Below, piece after piece: positions 1-11,505 of a DNA stretch of 64,000 nucleotides. The DNA comes from Odontocerum albicorne (lineage: Eukaryota > Arthropoda > Insecta > Trichoptera > Odontoceridae). How positions within the stretch are numbered: position 1 is the stretch's first letter; each line of letters opens with the position of its first letter. Where the stretch lies: positions 7,397,366 to 7,461,365 of the forward strand of contig OX463846.1 in the NCBI GenBank assembly GCA_949825065.1. The letters are read 5' to 3'. The position numbers and the translations under genes were made by a program. A model generated the notes under the pieces. It did no database searches and had not been told where the DNA came from. It saw only the letters and a list, made by a program, of their open reading frames with translations.

Positions 1-330
1 AAATATATCAACATGCTTACTTTTTCAAATGTCTTAATATCAATTTTGAATTAAATTCATTCGTATCAATGGACACCCGATAAAATGTCGGCCAGATTTG
101 TATGCAATGTGTTAAAAAATAAATAATTAATATAGTTAAATATATCAACATGCTTACTTTTTCCAATGACTTAATATAAATTTTGAATTAAATTCATTCG
201 TATAATGACAATGTGGCTGCCAGATTGATATGCAATGTGTTAAAAATTAAATAATTAATATGATCAAATTTATCAATAAGCTTACTTTTTCATATGACTT
301 AATATCAAAGTCGAATTCAATTCATTCGTA
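1..330. repeat. Short tandem repeat, about 2.5 units of 127-137 bp
   Basis: The block that begins aaatatatcaacatgctta starts at base 1, again at 138 and, more diverged, at about 265. Each unit carries the same order of blocks: a cttactttttc segment, then aattcattcgtat, then a tgcaatgtgttaaaaa segment. The array may continue left of the window. No coding potential is seen. Confidence 0.8.
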
Positions 331-1030
331 TAACATCTATAGATTGAAGGGCGTGGCTGGAAGACATTATGTTCGGTATAATTTATTTAAGGTTTTAAAC
401 CACTGAAGGAAGCACAAAACTCATAGTTTGGCATCATGCGTGTTGGCAATACTATTGAAGAAAGGTAACAATATGTTTAAACACAAACTATACTTATTTA
501 GGATTATTTTAGTTACCTTGTTAAACTCTGAATTAGATAGCCAGAATTTAGCCAACTTGACTATAACGGTCATGTTGTGAAATGTATTATTTTTTTTTAT
601 GAAATAGTAAAATATAATTTATATTTTTATATTTATAGCAATTGAATCAGTTCCGTGCTTATAGTTGAGGGCCCCTGATAAACGTAGTGGAACAAAGTCA
701 AAATGTTTAATAATTCATGGTGTACAGTACACAAATGAATGATGAAGAGCGCCCCCATATCCTATCTCTGGTAAAGCGCTCTGGAAAAGTCGTGCGAGTG
801 TAGGGCACAGCTTGTATCATATTTAAACATTACTTTATGTTATAGATCATCAGGAGAGATACAAGTGAAGAACCCGCCTTTCTTTCACCCATTCATTGTT
901 TTGTCTTTTACCTTTCGGAATAAAGTTGTATTGTCATCAGCATGAATCTTTACTTTCTCGACCTTTAATATAAATAAAAAAAGTTTTAATATATGTAGAT
1001 AACTTTTGCACTGAAATTAACAGCTGTTCA
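331..1030. other. Unassigned AT-rich sequence
   Basis: No coding region, RNA gene or recognisable mobile element is seen here. The sequence is AT-rich with scattered homopolymer runs. Confidence 0.5.
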
Positions 1031-1312
1031 TCTTCCTCTCACATCATTTCTATCCGTTGCACACCAGCAAACTCACCCGCCAACCGCTGTAATGAATCCA
1101 ATCACATATCGAAATAAGATGATCATAGTACACTAGCGCGTTGTTTTTCTTTCTCTTTTTGAAAGTGTGACCGAAGTCATACGTATCCTTTTGCTCTCAA
1201 ATACTAAAATATCTGTGTAATTAGAGGATATAGCACAGCATGAGGTTCGAACCGACGACCTTCCGCACGGAAGCACAGTGCCTTACCAAGCACCTTACTT
1301 ATAATAATTTAT
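1030..1312 (-). mobile_element. SINE-like element, family B (tRNA-like head)
   Basis: On the minus strand a tRNA-like head (tgcttggtaaggcac, then cggttcgaacc as a B-box) is followed about 200 bp later by ggtgagtttgctggtgtgca. The same two landmarks in the same order and at similar spacing occur on the plus strand at about 60790-61060, which makes this a dispersed element rather than a tRNA gene. The B-box is a good match to the pol III consensus. The A-box is weak. No full cloverleaf can be drawn. Confidence 0.55.
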
Positions 1313-1900
1313 TTCTAAAAGGTTTTTAAATTTCAGTACCCACCCTTGTCACGTTTACAAAGAAACAGTAGGAAATTAGAGATATTTATATAATTTTTTA
1401 AACAATGTGCCCTTATATGGGAATCGTCTCGCTGACAATGTACAATCGTCACCGCAAACGAACCCCAAGTTTCTGAGAAATTCTTCCAATTGTGAGCAAA
1501 ATATGTTCTCAGACATAAACAAAATGTGTCCCACGGCAAAAAACTTCTCCGTAAAACAGAACACCGCCATTTTAGAATGAAAATTGTTTTCTGATTTCGC
1601 GTTGGAAGAATTTTTTTATACTTTTAAAAAACATACATTCAAACTTAACTGGAAAATCCCAAGGCAAATGATGAAAATTTGATAGTACCAAAAATTATAA
1701 AACAATGATATTTCGAACAGATCTAATTACTGTAGCATCGAGATTCTGGTATCGCGTGTCCCCTGCGTTGGCCTGGGCATGTAGCTTACATGGATGTCTC
1801 CGAATTCCAATGCGCTGGTTCGTAGCAAGTAAGAATGTATTGACGTGGAGGCCGTGGGGGGTTCGTTACCCTCAAATGATAAAGCAATCGCAAGAACTAT
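1313..1900. other. Unassigned region
   Basis: Nothing recognisable. A GC-richer stretch at about 1735-1890 has a short open frame but resembles no family I know. Confidence 0.4.
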
Positions 1901-2200
1901 GTTGAAAAATATAAGGTTTCATGTTCCTGACAACTATTCGAGGTACAAAAATATTCACCTATTTAGACTAGAAATAAGTATGTAGAACTAACCTGTCAAA
2001 TGCTCATACTTTGCATCACGGGCTGTCACTTTTGAATAAGGATTTGGATATTGACATCCTCAACATTTCCGAAAATGTTTTTGAAGAAATCATTTTTAGT
2101 AATGGGAGCTACACAGTTGTTTCGGTTGAAATAATATTTCTTCTTAAACAATTTTTATTTTCTTGCTCTTGTATATAATTTCTCTTTAACCGGTTAGGTG
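1900..2200 (+). pseudogene. LINE-E C-terminal fragment (CR1/Jockey-like)
   Basis: Plus-strand translation gives patches such as FHVPDNYSRYKNIHLFRLE and DIDILNISENVFEE, separated by stops. They resemble the extreme C-terminus of CR1/Jockey-type LINE ORF2 proteins, downstream of the reverse transcriptase. A second copy at about 30225-30480 matches along the same blocks (ttggatattgaca, aacatttc.gaaaatgtttt). It is strongly decayed, 5' truncated and non-functional. The family call comes from general C-terminal pattern, so the clade is uncertain. Confidence 0.5.
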
Positions 2201-3050
2201 CTTTAAGCGAGTTTACTCGCTCTCGGTTGCTGTGCCCGTGGGGTCGGCCATACGAAATTTGCAAATTAAATCACTCAACTGTATGCCTGTTTCTAGCCAA
2301 TGTCTAGTACTAATTCGAATAATCTAAAATATGGAATATAAAGAGACATCTATTGAGATGATTAATAAATACTATAATATTACAGTGTATACAGTAGATA
2401 TTATCGAATTTACAGAGATTTATTACAGTTTACAGATATTATCGAATAGACAGTCAACATGTGTCTCTAATACAGGATTGTCAGTTTTGCGTTTTACTTA
2501 TTTAACTGTTGAAATTTGAAATGATTTTATAGTTACATTATTTACTTACCGTGCGTTTTTAAAATAATTAATATTTTCGTGTTACATATGCTTTCAATTC
2601 TATAAAATATTTTATTAATGTATGTTTCCGTATTTTCTGTGATTGGGTTTAACCTGCGTATGTAAGTTTTATGAAAAAAAAAAATTCCAAAAAATATCCG
2701 GTGAAATAACAGAGAGTAAGAAAAAGCACAGCGGGCATCGCAAGTGATTAAAGAGTTTACTGAACGATACGTTCAAAAACATAAATGCTCAACATGATTG
2801 GGAGTCAATGACAGTAGTTCGAACCAAATGGCATATAACTGTTCCCAGTTAGCAGGAATCCAATGAAGAAAGAAGACGCAGACCTGATGCAAATACTGAA
2901 AAACCCTTTCCTGTTTGTATAAGGGTATGCTTATAACAGATTGACTACAAAATTCCTTCAGGTGGTACCAACGACAAGTACTCATTTTTATTTTAAACTG
3001 GGCCGTCTATTTACTTCGTCACAGGTAAAAGACAATTGATTGAATTCAAA
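2200..3050. other. Unassigned AT-rich region
   Basis: Contains a short hairpin at about 2218-2231 (gcgag...ctcgc) next to ttaaccggttaggtg. Otherwise no feature is supported. A minus-strand open frame at 2773-2985 resembles nothing I recognise. Confidence 0.4.
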
Positions 3051-3059
3051 TTAAATGCG

Positions 3060-3335
3060 TACTCAAATCATTTTTACAGTATTTGCCTAGTCACTCCATA
3101 AGTGATCTATCTTTGCTCCTGCGATCCTCCAAATAGACAGTGGCTAGGAACTTTTTCACGTCCTTTTTGTACAAAATGTAACCAAATAGCTGAAGTTTGC
3201 GTCGTGTACATAATTTTGATATTAAATAATTATACAATAATATAAACGCACTCCATCGTAATTTTTTTCTTGGAACACCCAGCAATTGTCTCCAGTACCA
3301 CAGTTTGAAGAGGTATATCCTTCACCCTTTTCTTG
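3060..3335 (-). pseudogene. RTE-like LINE C-terminal fragment
   Basis: The minus strand reads FKLWYWRQLLGVPRKK, then RRKLQLFGYILYKKDV, then YLEDRRSKDRS. This is the order of the conserved C-terminal tail of RTE-like endonuclease/reverse transcriptase proteins: an FEMWCxRRLL-type block, a KLxxFGH-type block and an EGRRxRGR-type block. Only about 90 codons remain and neither the endonuclease nor the polymerase domain is present. It is a dead 5'-truncated copy. Confidence 0.6.
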
Positions 3336-3890
3336 CCTTTATTATCCATGTTACTGAAAAAATGGTTGTTCTTTTAATGAGAATAAATAAGATATTCATA
3401 TATTGTAATTCTTAAGATAGAGAAGATAAATAACTTTGAATAGGGGTAAACCGTTTACATTCAATAGTCGGAAAGGAGGTGAAATTTACTGTATGGTAGC
3501 AACCTGTAAAGTGAAGAAGAAGCCAGAACTTTCGAATTTTTCCATCACTAACAGAAATTAACATTTCATTTTTACTGAAAATTCTCAGCCAAGAATATCA
3601 ACACTCGAAATAAGGTATCTTCCCGAAGGTTTGGGAGATACGGTTTCGCCGATATGCAGATATTCGCCAGAAACCAGGTGATAGGCCCCTTATGCTCATA
3701 CGATTGAAAAATCCCAATTTCTTAGTTGAGGTAATGTCTTGACAGTTTAATTCGATTCCAACGCCTACCATGCTGACATTGTGCGGATTTTCATATGGCT
3801 TAAGAAACTTACAGAAGTAAACTGAAGTTATTCTTCCCGTGATGTATTGATTGAATTGTATGGATTAATTTTGCTGGTTTTGTTTTATTT
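3336..3890. other. Unassigned region
   Basis: Nothing recognisable between the RTE-like fragment and the minisatellite. Confidence 0.4.
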
Positions 3891-3892
3891 GT

Positions 3893-4540
3893 ACTGTTTT
3901 TTTTCCTGTTGTATAACATTACTTACATGTCAATATGTTGTTTTGTTTATTTTTTTCCCCATTGTATAACATTGCTTACATTTCAATATGTTGTTGTTTT
4001 TTTATTTTTTCCTATTGCATAATATTGCTTACATGTTATTATGTAAGTTGTTTTTTTAATTTTTTTCTATTGTATAACATTGTTTACATGTCAGTATGTT
4101 GTTGTTTTTTTTTATTTTTTTTCTATTGTATAACATTGCTTACATGTAAATGTGCTTTTATTTTATTTTTATCCTATTGTATAACATTGCTTACATTTCA
4201 ATATGTTGTTGTGTTTTTATTTTTTCCTATTGCATAACATTGCTTACATGTCAATATGTAAGTTGTTTTTTTAATTTTTTTCTATTGTATAACATTGCTT
4301 ACATGTCAGTATGTTGTTGTTTTTTTTATTCTTTTCCTATTTTATAACATTGCTTACATGTCAATGTGTTGTTGTTTTTTTTATTTTTTTTCTATTGTAT
4401 AACATTGCTTACATGTCAATATGTTGTTTTTTTAATTTTTTTTTATTGTATAACATTGCTTACACGTTAATATGTTCTTGTTTTTTTATATTTTTCCTAT
4501 TGTATAACATTGCTTACATGTCCATATGTTGTGTTTTTTT
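3893..4540. repeat. T-rich minisatellite, about 12 units of roughly 53 bp
   Basis: The core aacattgcttacatgtcaat recurs about every 50-57 bp from about 3915 to 4510, each copy followed by a long T/A-rich spacer. Unit length varies through changes in the T-runs. Open frames across it (for example 3935-4237) are by-products of the repeat. Confidence 0.9.
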
Positions 4541-4634
4541 AATGTTTACGTCAAAAAGGTCATTTAACCGTTGATATAAATAAAATAAAAACACATCCAG
4601 CGCGATCGACACAAGAAGACCCAAGTTTTATTTA

Positions 4635-4760
4635 TTTCTTAAGCGAAGTCAGGTAGTGTTCGATTCCCGTTAGATTCGAGTGTTGTTTTTCTAAAAGCCT
4701 CTTTACATCTTTCTGGTTTGCCACATGACAATAAGTTCGCCATTTGTACTGTATACAAAG
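4635..4760 (+). mobile_element. tRNA-derived SINE (family A), 5'-truncated
   Basis: A B-box-like gttcgattccc at about 4658 is followed by acatctttctggttt and the family tail cacatgacaataagttcgcc, ending at ctgtatacaaag. Other copies are near 20.8, 33.1, 34.7, 43.0 and 56.9 kb. The tail resembles the 3' end of LINE-B in this window. Confidence 0.75.
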
Positions 4761-5425
4761 AAAAAGTAATAATAATAACAAACATAATAAATTTTACTAT
4801 TTAATTTGACAAAAATTAAACAATAAACTTATATTATTTAAAATTAAAGCATTAAAACTGCGTAAGTTTAAAGACACTAAATGTATGGAATTTAAACAAC
4901 CCAGCAAGTTGGCAGTGTTTTCGCAAAAAAATCTAACGCAGTAAAACAATTTGACGCCTTGACTTTGAATTTAATTTAATCTAGGCCTATATACAAGAAA
5001 ATATAAATTCTCTCTGACGATCTATTTAAAAGAAGAATATCAAAAGTTAATTTAAATCTGACCATAAAAAAACCTGCGTATTGTTTATCTTAACAGAGCT
5101 AAATTAACAAAAAAGGTTAAAATTACATAAATACAACCTGTCAGTTTAGTTTGAGTTTATTATAAAATGTTTAGTTAAACACTATTTAATCTATTTTATA
5201 TAACAGTATAACCCTACCGGTTTCAAGGTTTTCACCCCATAATTAAAAAAAAAACCGTATTGTTTATCTCAACAGAGCTAAAATAACAAAAAGGTTAAAA
5301 TTACATACATACTCGTACAACACGTTACTTCCGTTTTAGGCTAGGCAGAGATGCTAAAATATTCTATCAACACATGATTCATTCGCCTCATTCACAAATA
5401 TGCATTATCTATTGCATATATATTT
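4761..5425. other. Unassigned AT-rich region with an internal direct repeat
   Basis: A segment of about 75 bp (containing tattgtttatct and ggttaaaattaca) at about 5066-5140 is repeated at 5250-5318. Between them, at about 5195-5240, is one arm of the palindromic MITE family (ccctaccggtttcaagg). Confidence 0.6.
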
Positions 5426-5437
5426 AGTTTTTCTTTA

Positions 5438-5639
<202 letters not shown>

Positions 5640-5847
5640 TTTCTTTAGTCATTTGTTTTATTTTTTTTTTCAAAACAGGCTTAGCCCAATTACTTTGAAA
5701 AATACAAGACATATTAAAAATGAAGAAAAATTACATAGATTTTTTTTTTATATAAAATAAAAAATAATGTATATGCATACATACGAGTATATACACACAA
5801 ACATATGATACACATATATTCACAGTCACTGAAGTATGTTGATGAGT

Positions 5848-6350
5848 GCCTTCTAACGCGCTCAATATATTAAGAAAATTTACTTTTGCTTTTGGTAATG
5901 TGATATGAAATAAGTCAATATCCGAAGCAGTCCCGTTCAAAAGAGTCAAGGCCCTTCCAACAGCCATAGCGGCTGGAAGACCCGTTCTTGCGTATGTTAT
6001 TGAGAACTAGTGTAATTGTTAGGAACATTTAACGCTAATCTTTGTAGTAATGCTGGACAGTTCACAACTCCTCGAACGAGTTTGACAATGTATACCAGGA
6101 GACGCAGATCTCTTCTTAAGCTCAAGGAGTTATACCCGAGCATGCCCAGCAGAAACTGAGTAGTATAAAGCCATGGATAGACACCGAACTCTCTTATATA
6201 GAGATATCGTTGATATTGTTTTTGTACTTTCTCCACCATGAGTGAGTTCTGCGTCGCCAACGGGCTCCAAATGCAAGCATCGCTTTCTAGTTTGCTACGG
6301 AGCAATGAATTAAATAACGTTTTGTGCACCAAACGTTTATATCCAAAAAA
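5848..6350 (-). pseudogene. LINE-C ORF2 C-terminal fragment (CR1/Jockey-like)
   Basis: The minus strand keeps an open frame of 111 codons (5997-6332) with KTLFNSLLRSKLESDACIW, then VEKVQKQYQRYLYIREFGV and LLQRLALNVPNNYTSS. This matches the post-reverse-transcriptase region of CR1/Jockey-type LINEs, usually of the form 'LVRSKLEYAsxVWsP...IExVQkRFLRYL'. The copy is cut at about codon 1 of this segment, so no polymerase motifs remain. A second, more decayed copy lies at 52463-52910 on the same strand and shares nucleotide similarity over the whole block. Confidence 0.75.
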
Positions 6351-6424
6351 TCACAGCGTGCTCTTTTTGATAATAATACAAATATTCACATTCACTCCTT
6401 CTAACTTTATTACGTTAATTATTC

Positions 6425-6668
6425 AATCATAGATTGTCACCCTATGTACGAGTATCATTCTCGGTGCATGCATTTCTATAACATGTATTAAACTTCTTTA
6501 AAAAAAATCTGGTCCATATTTCTCTCCCATACATCAAAGTAAGTTCTAAAATATTATTGTGAAGTATCATCTTAACAAATTATGATACCATTCGGTTTGA
6601 GTATATACGAGTATGTTTAAGTACCCCATAGACTTTGTTTCCTATTGTTACACGCCGATTATAATAAT
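6425..6668 (-). pseudogene. LINE-A (RTE-like) fragment containing one copy of the 78-bp unit region
   Basis: This aligns by eye with 39600-39835: gtatcattctcggtgcatgcatt (single unit region), then catacatcaaag, then agactttgtttcctattgtt. It therefore carries one copy of the segment that is expanded 56-fold at 35.3-39.65 kb. No intact frame remains. Confidence 0.6.
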
Positions 6669-6784
6669 AATAATAAGTTTCACATGATTCCGAAATAACA
6701 ATTTAAATCAGATGCTATCAAAAGATCTGAACTGTTCTTGCATATGTTATTTTACTATTTTTAAATGTTCAATTAAACAAAATA

Positions 6785-7013
6785 CAGTACCCGGCGGTAA
6801 GTAATACACATCGGGCTCAAGAAAGAGACTGTCGGCCATAATCGGCTAACTTCAGCATTGCAGAGCGTCGTCTCTGTTATTCATACACGTGTTTCATCGC
6901 GATCTGTTAGCGCATCGTGCGACAGAGACGACCCTCTACAAAGCCGAAGTCAGCCGATTATGGCCGACAGTCTCTTTCTTAAGCCCGATGTGTATTACTT
7001 ACCGCCGGGTACT
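6785..7013. mobile_element. MITE with about 68-bp terminal inverted repeats
   Basis: Begins cagtacccggcggtaagtaa and ends ttacttaccgccgggtact. The inverted arms continue through tacacatcgggct, gaaagagactgtcggcc and ataatcggct. The centre contains ttagcgcatcgtgcgacag and an inverted partial copy of the same block. No transposase is encoded. A shorter relative lies 39 bp downstream. The superfamily is unclear because no convincing target-site duplication was found. Confidence 0.85.
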
Positions 7014-7052
7014 TGTATGTATATTTATACATACATAAGTAAAACATAATTA

Positions 7053-7188
7053 CAGTACCCGGCGGTAAGAAATACACATCGTTTGTATAGCATCGTCTGT
7101 CTGGTATCGTAGTCACGATGCAGTTAGCGCATCGTGCGACAGAGACAACGCTCTACAAACGATGTGTATTACTTACCGCTGGGTACTG
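7053..7188. mobile_element. Short relative of the 6.8-kb MITE
   Basis: Starts cagtacccggcggtaag and ends ttaccgctgggtactg, with inverted arms reaching atacacatcgtttgta. It shares the terminal 30 bp and the central block gcgcatcgtgcgacagaga with the element at 6785-7013 but has lost the middle of each arm. Confidence 0.85.
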
Positions 7189-8040
7189 TGTAAAAACATG
7201 GTATTGTAAATTAGATGTCATGTGTTCATGATTCAACAAATTCGGTATCCTTTCAATATTTTCCCACGTTTACGTTTCAAACCCCATAAACCAAAGTTGG
7301 TACATAAGTACTGTTGTGGACTACCCTCTTAGCAGATATCGATGATGTCTGTACATCGAAGAACCACAAAGGTCAAAATTAAAAATGATTAATTAAATTT
7401 TTTATTCAAAAAATTTCGCTATCTATTTATTTCGTCTCTATAAAACCTTTATACGATAAAGTCTCGAAATGATTTATGATGGAACACAGTACAGTTTTTT
7501 ACATTGCGTCTTATGAAATACTTCCTTGTCCTTTACAGCAAAAAAATCTCCTTGAGCCATCTTTTTCACTCTGGAATTCCACAAGAAATATGAAATATGT
7601 TTTTCAATGTCAAAATAAACAAGATAAAAGGAAAATAAATATGTATATTTAATTTAAATTATTCTTTACAGTTAAAAGCAATGATATTTACTTATAGACT
7701 AGAGTAAATTATATTTTAAGTAACAATACATAATCAAGTGCCTTTGGGAAGAGTCTGCCCTCTAAATGGCGTTATATAAATTGTTTTTTTATTATTATTA
7801 TTGCAACTCCCCTATGGATAATTATTATGAGAAAAATATTATTTTAACATGGGATGTCTCCATTCTATACACATCTTCTTTTGGAAGTGAGAAGAACTTT
7901 GAGGTCGACTTCATCATTGATTCAATGGAGGGAGAAATAAAAAAACACAGACCCACTTTTGTCGTTGCTGGTCTCTTGGCGTGGATGGTCTGCTATAGTA
8001 TAGTGAGTGATGAATGCATATTTTGGAAGACAATCCTTTT
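7189..8040. other. Unassigned AT-rich region
   Basis: No supported feature. The open frame at 7766-8056 is not recognised and runs into the RTE-like fragment. Confidence 0.4.
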
Positions 8041-8220
8041 TGAGGGTATGTTGTAGTGAATATAGCGAAAATGTATTAAAGAGGATAAGACATGTGAAGA
8101 GGATGATACAATTATAAATATATGAATCAGAAGGGAAAAGTGTGAGAAAAAAATATGGCAGATCAAGGAACACATGGTTGGATCAAATGAACCAGATTTT
8201 GACACAATATATAGATAGGG
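8040..8220 (+). pseudogene. LINE-A (RTE-like) C-terminal fragment
   Basis: Plus-strand reading gives GRSRNTWLDQMNQI, which matches the GRPRKTWLDxM-type block near the end of RTE-like ORFs. Only the extreme C-terminus is present. Confidence 0.6.
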
Positions 8221-8305
8221 TCTTTCAAATTGAGCGGTTTTTATTATTAAATCTTTTTAAATTCTTGAATAAAACACAGAAATCGCTTTGATTTCAAAAG
8301 ACTTT

Positions 8306-8605
8306 TTATTGGCCATTGAAGTATAATGTATAACATTTAAACACAAAAAACAATATCCGCCAAATGTCCTCCTCTTGTAGTTCCACAAATGTCCACTCTT
8401 TTGTCCAAATTTTCGATGACAATTGCGGTTCTAACTCATCAATAACGCGAATAATTTCGTCCTTGAGCTCAGGAATTGATTGGGGGTCATTATTATAGAC
8501 CTTGTTTTTCACGTAATCCCAGAGAAAATAGTCCAACGGTGTCAGATCACATGATCTCGGTGGCCAATTAACATCACCGTTTCCGGAGATTACAATACAT
8601 AAAAC
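8306..8605 (-). pseudogene. Tc1/mariner-superfamily transposase C-terminal fragment
   Basis: The minus strand reads WPPRSCDLTPLDYFLWDYVK and then QSIPELKDEIIRVIDELEP. This is the third catalytic aspartate block (SxDLTPxDYFLW) and following helix of mariner/IS630-type transposases. The first two catalytic aspartates and the helix-turn-helix region are absent. Upstream on the minus strand the frame begins at CIVISGNGDVN. No terminal inverted repeats were found. Confidence 0.75.
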
Positions 8606-8849
8606 GATTCAACAATTTGAACACGTTGTTGTATTGTATACGACTTTTTTTTTTTTTTTTATAAATGCCATACATTACACTTTTCAAATGTTACAGGACC
8701 CAGACAAGTTCTCGACGCCATCTGTGTTTTATCCAAGAATTAAAAAAATCGCTCAATTTAAAAGAACCTTTAGGATATGTATCCTAGAGGGAAGAGATGA
8801 TGATGATTTGTTGATAAATAAAACAAGTTTTGGATCGCAATGCGGAAGA

Positions 8850-9182
8850 AGCGTTTTTATTAGTAAACGTAGGTATTTATACTATTTCCGCGTGTGTGCG
8901 GGAATGCGAGAACGATATCCTTCGTCTCGTTTCTGCATTAGCGAAACGATTAATGTTGTATGTAGGTATTATTCAAATACGGAACTGGTGAGACAGCCGT
9001 GGTGCGTTCTCGCTCCGGCGTGTGATGCGGTCCGCTCCGGGCTTCGGGTTGAATGGCCGGCGTGTGAACTTTGGACTTGTTTATTTAAATTTGTCGAGGA
9101 ATGCAAAGGTCACTTCATTGACCGTGTGTATGAATGCCCACAGTATTCCGAGTGTGTGACTGAATGTGCGACGACCGCCACA
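8850..9182 (-). mobile_element. LTR-like dispersed repeat, copy 1
   Basis: The minus strand starts tgtggcggtcgtcgcac and runs through cggtcaatgaagtgacc and gcaccacggctgtctc to a TATA-like aaatacctac. Related sequences are at 25838-26210 (plus) and 47258-47644 (minus). The open frame at 8634-9191 on the plus strand runs through this repeat and is not a gene. Confidence 0.5.
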
Positions 9183-9189
9183 AACCTAT

Positions 9190-10630
9190 AGAATAGAAGA
9201 TTGTAAAAAAACAGGATGTAGACGTATGAATGTGGAGAAAGTGAAATTATGTGTTTAGATAGAAAAAATGTTATGATCTGTTCTCTCCGCATATCCCGTA
9301 AAGAATTATATGTATTTTTAAACAAAATTTCCGCTGTAAATAGTAACTGGAAAGCTTACTGTCATGTGACAATCCTTTCCAAACTTCTAGAAACCTAAAC
9401 AGACCTTAATTGACAACTAGACTGGAATACTTTTTTTTAATCAGGGTTCTAACCGCAACTGAGTCTGAAATTCCAGATCGGAAAATAGGCGTCATACTAA
9501 CTACACCATAGAGGTCGTCATATGTGTGTTAAAAAATATTTACTTATCACAACATTAGTGGACTAGGTGCAGTTACGAGTATAATGAAAACTCACTTTAA
9601 GTGTGTTTCACTGGAGAAGTACAATAGTTAAAGCGGATTACGTGATAATGTATGTACGTTGATTGGGTCAGTGGTGTCCATTAATCCTGTTGGCTTTGCG
9701 AAGTCCATTCTGCAGCGAGGATAAGCCGGAGGAGGGTCCTTTCTCACGGAAAAGGATTATAAGAAGCATGAAAAATATGCCCGGCAGGACTATTTGTATC
9801 CGGATAGGTAGTGCGATGGACACCTGAGATAATTTTCTTCTGGCCAATGGTCTCGGATTTATAAAAGTTTAGAATGGAATATATTAACTATTTAACATAC
9901 GATATTTTGAGACCTTTCTAGAATACAGACTGTAAAATAGTTTTATAAACAAGTTCTTAACTAAGTCGGATAAAATTGTATTTCATGCGAGGGAGATATA
10001 TAAATTCGCGGAATGAAAGGGAAAAAGTTCCAAAATCGTATAATAGTGAGATTATTCAAAGGGTTAATCCGATTAAATAATATTTCGAAACTGAATCGGA
10101 CAAAATGTATTATTTGTCAATATTTGTTGATTACTTTAATTCAATTGATTAATTGTATTAAAAATCCAATTAAAAAATGCTTTATTTATTTTTCTCGATT
10201 CAAATATTTTTTCACGCATTGTTTTTTTTACGCACGGTAGGCTTTACAAGCATAATTAAAGAATTTCGTTTGAAAAAATATTTTCAGTCGTGAATTTTCG
10301 TTTGAGTAGAACGCTATTTCTGAAATTCAATATTATTTCCATGGCATAGTGCGGCCCAACACAAAGAACAAAGACAATAATCATGTTGGACGATAAATAC
10401 TTCAGTAAGACAATGCCAATACAAATATCTGAACATTCCGATGGAATTCTAATTTCATTGTTTGTCCAAAGCACAAAGCTTGAAACTATGGTGGATGTAT
10501 TTTGAACATTTAACACGTTATGTTTAGTCGTAGAATAAAATATCGCAGACCATGTATTATTGTATAATAAATATGTTTTGGAAAGATTTTAGTAGAATAT
10601 AACTTTTCATGAATGCGTAAATATTTATTT
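9190..10630. other. Unassigned AT-rich region
   Basis: No coding region is supported. A pair of short inverted words (ggtgtccat at about 9687 and atggacacc at about 9816) flanks a GC-richer 140-bp stretch but is too short to call an element. Confidence 0.4.
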
Positions 10631-10635
10631 TAGGA

Positions 10636-10995
10636 GTAAGAGCCTCTCCCTTTCTCTATTCCTCTCCTCCTCTTACTCTCCCTCCCTCTCTTCTACCCAC
10701 CTCTCTCTGTCTACCCTTTCCTTTTCCAATACATTACTCCCTCTCGACAACCCCTCTCCCTTTTCTTCGATACTTCCAATCCATTATCTTACACCTACTC
10801 CACCACCACTCTCATTCTCACTTCCTTTATTTTTCTCACACCCTCACTTCCCCACCTCTCCCACCCACTCCCAATTCATCACCCTTTCTCTCAGGATCTC
10901 ATTTCCCTCCTCTCTCTCTCTCTCTCTCTCCTATATCCTTTCACTACTTCATTGACCTCTCCCCCTCCCTCTATCTCTTTTTCCCTTCAATCTTG
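10636..10995. repeat. Polypyrimidine tract
   Basis: About 350 bp almost entirely C and T on the plus strand, including a (CT)n run at about 10911-10930. It resumes at about 11310-11500 after an inserted SINE-like element. Confidence 0.9.
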
Positions 10996-11003
10996 AAGGG
11001 AAA

Positions 11004-11312
11004 AGTTGAAGTTTTTACCCATTTGACCACAAAGGCTTTCTTATGGACAAACAGAACAATATTTTGTAACACATACTCAGGAATTGAACCGAATTTCTCG
11101 GAAAGGAGACATAAGATCATTCATTGAGCCATAGGGCTAGTCAGAATTACAGTGTAAATTTCATCCTTAATTTAGAAACAAGTAAAATTGTTTACATAAT
11201 TTACTAACAGCAATAAATAAAATTTTATAGGATTAAATTAAATATCTCTCTTCATACTTCAAAAGCATCAAGTCATTTTTTTAAATATTTCAATCTCAAT
11301 CTATTTCAATCT
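11004..11312 (-). mobile_element. SINE-like element, family C, copy 1
   Basis: The minus strand carries an A-box-like tggctcaatga and B-box-like ggttcaattcc, spaced as in tRNA-derived SINEs. The whole 300-bp block recurs at 13422-13722 in the same orientation (caatattttgtaacacatac; aaatatctctcttcatactt). Here it splits a polypyrimidine tract, and ttcaatctt occurs at both edges as a possible target duplication. Confidence 0.7.
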
Positions 11313-11505
11313 TCTTTTTTACCCTTTTTCATATATTCCCTCTTGCTCTACATCTCTCTCACCCTCCCTCCTCCTTACCTAACATATCTCATTCTCCCTT
11401 TCCCTCACCTTTTCCGTCTTCCTATCCACTGCCTTACCCCTCCTTACTCAATCCCACTGTAATCACTCGACCCCTTCCTCTCTCTTCCTTCATTTTATAA
11501 AGCAC
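11313..11505. repeat. Polypyrimidine tract, second half
   Basis: Continuation of the CT-rich tract after the family C element, gradually losing purity to the right. Confidence 0.75.

Noticed and set aside
2190..2310. piggyBac-type end (ttaaccggttaggtg)
   Set aside because: No matching inverted end was found within the expected distance.
8634..9191. 185-codon plus-strand frame as a host gene
   Set aside because: Its second half coincides with the LTR-like dispersed repeat in antisense; the first half is a poly-T tract.
9687..9824. MITE with inverted ends ggtgtccat / atggacacc
   Set aside because: Only 9 bp match and there is no second copy or target duplication.
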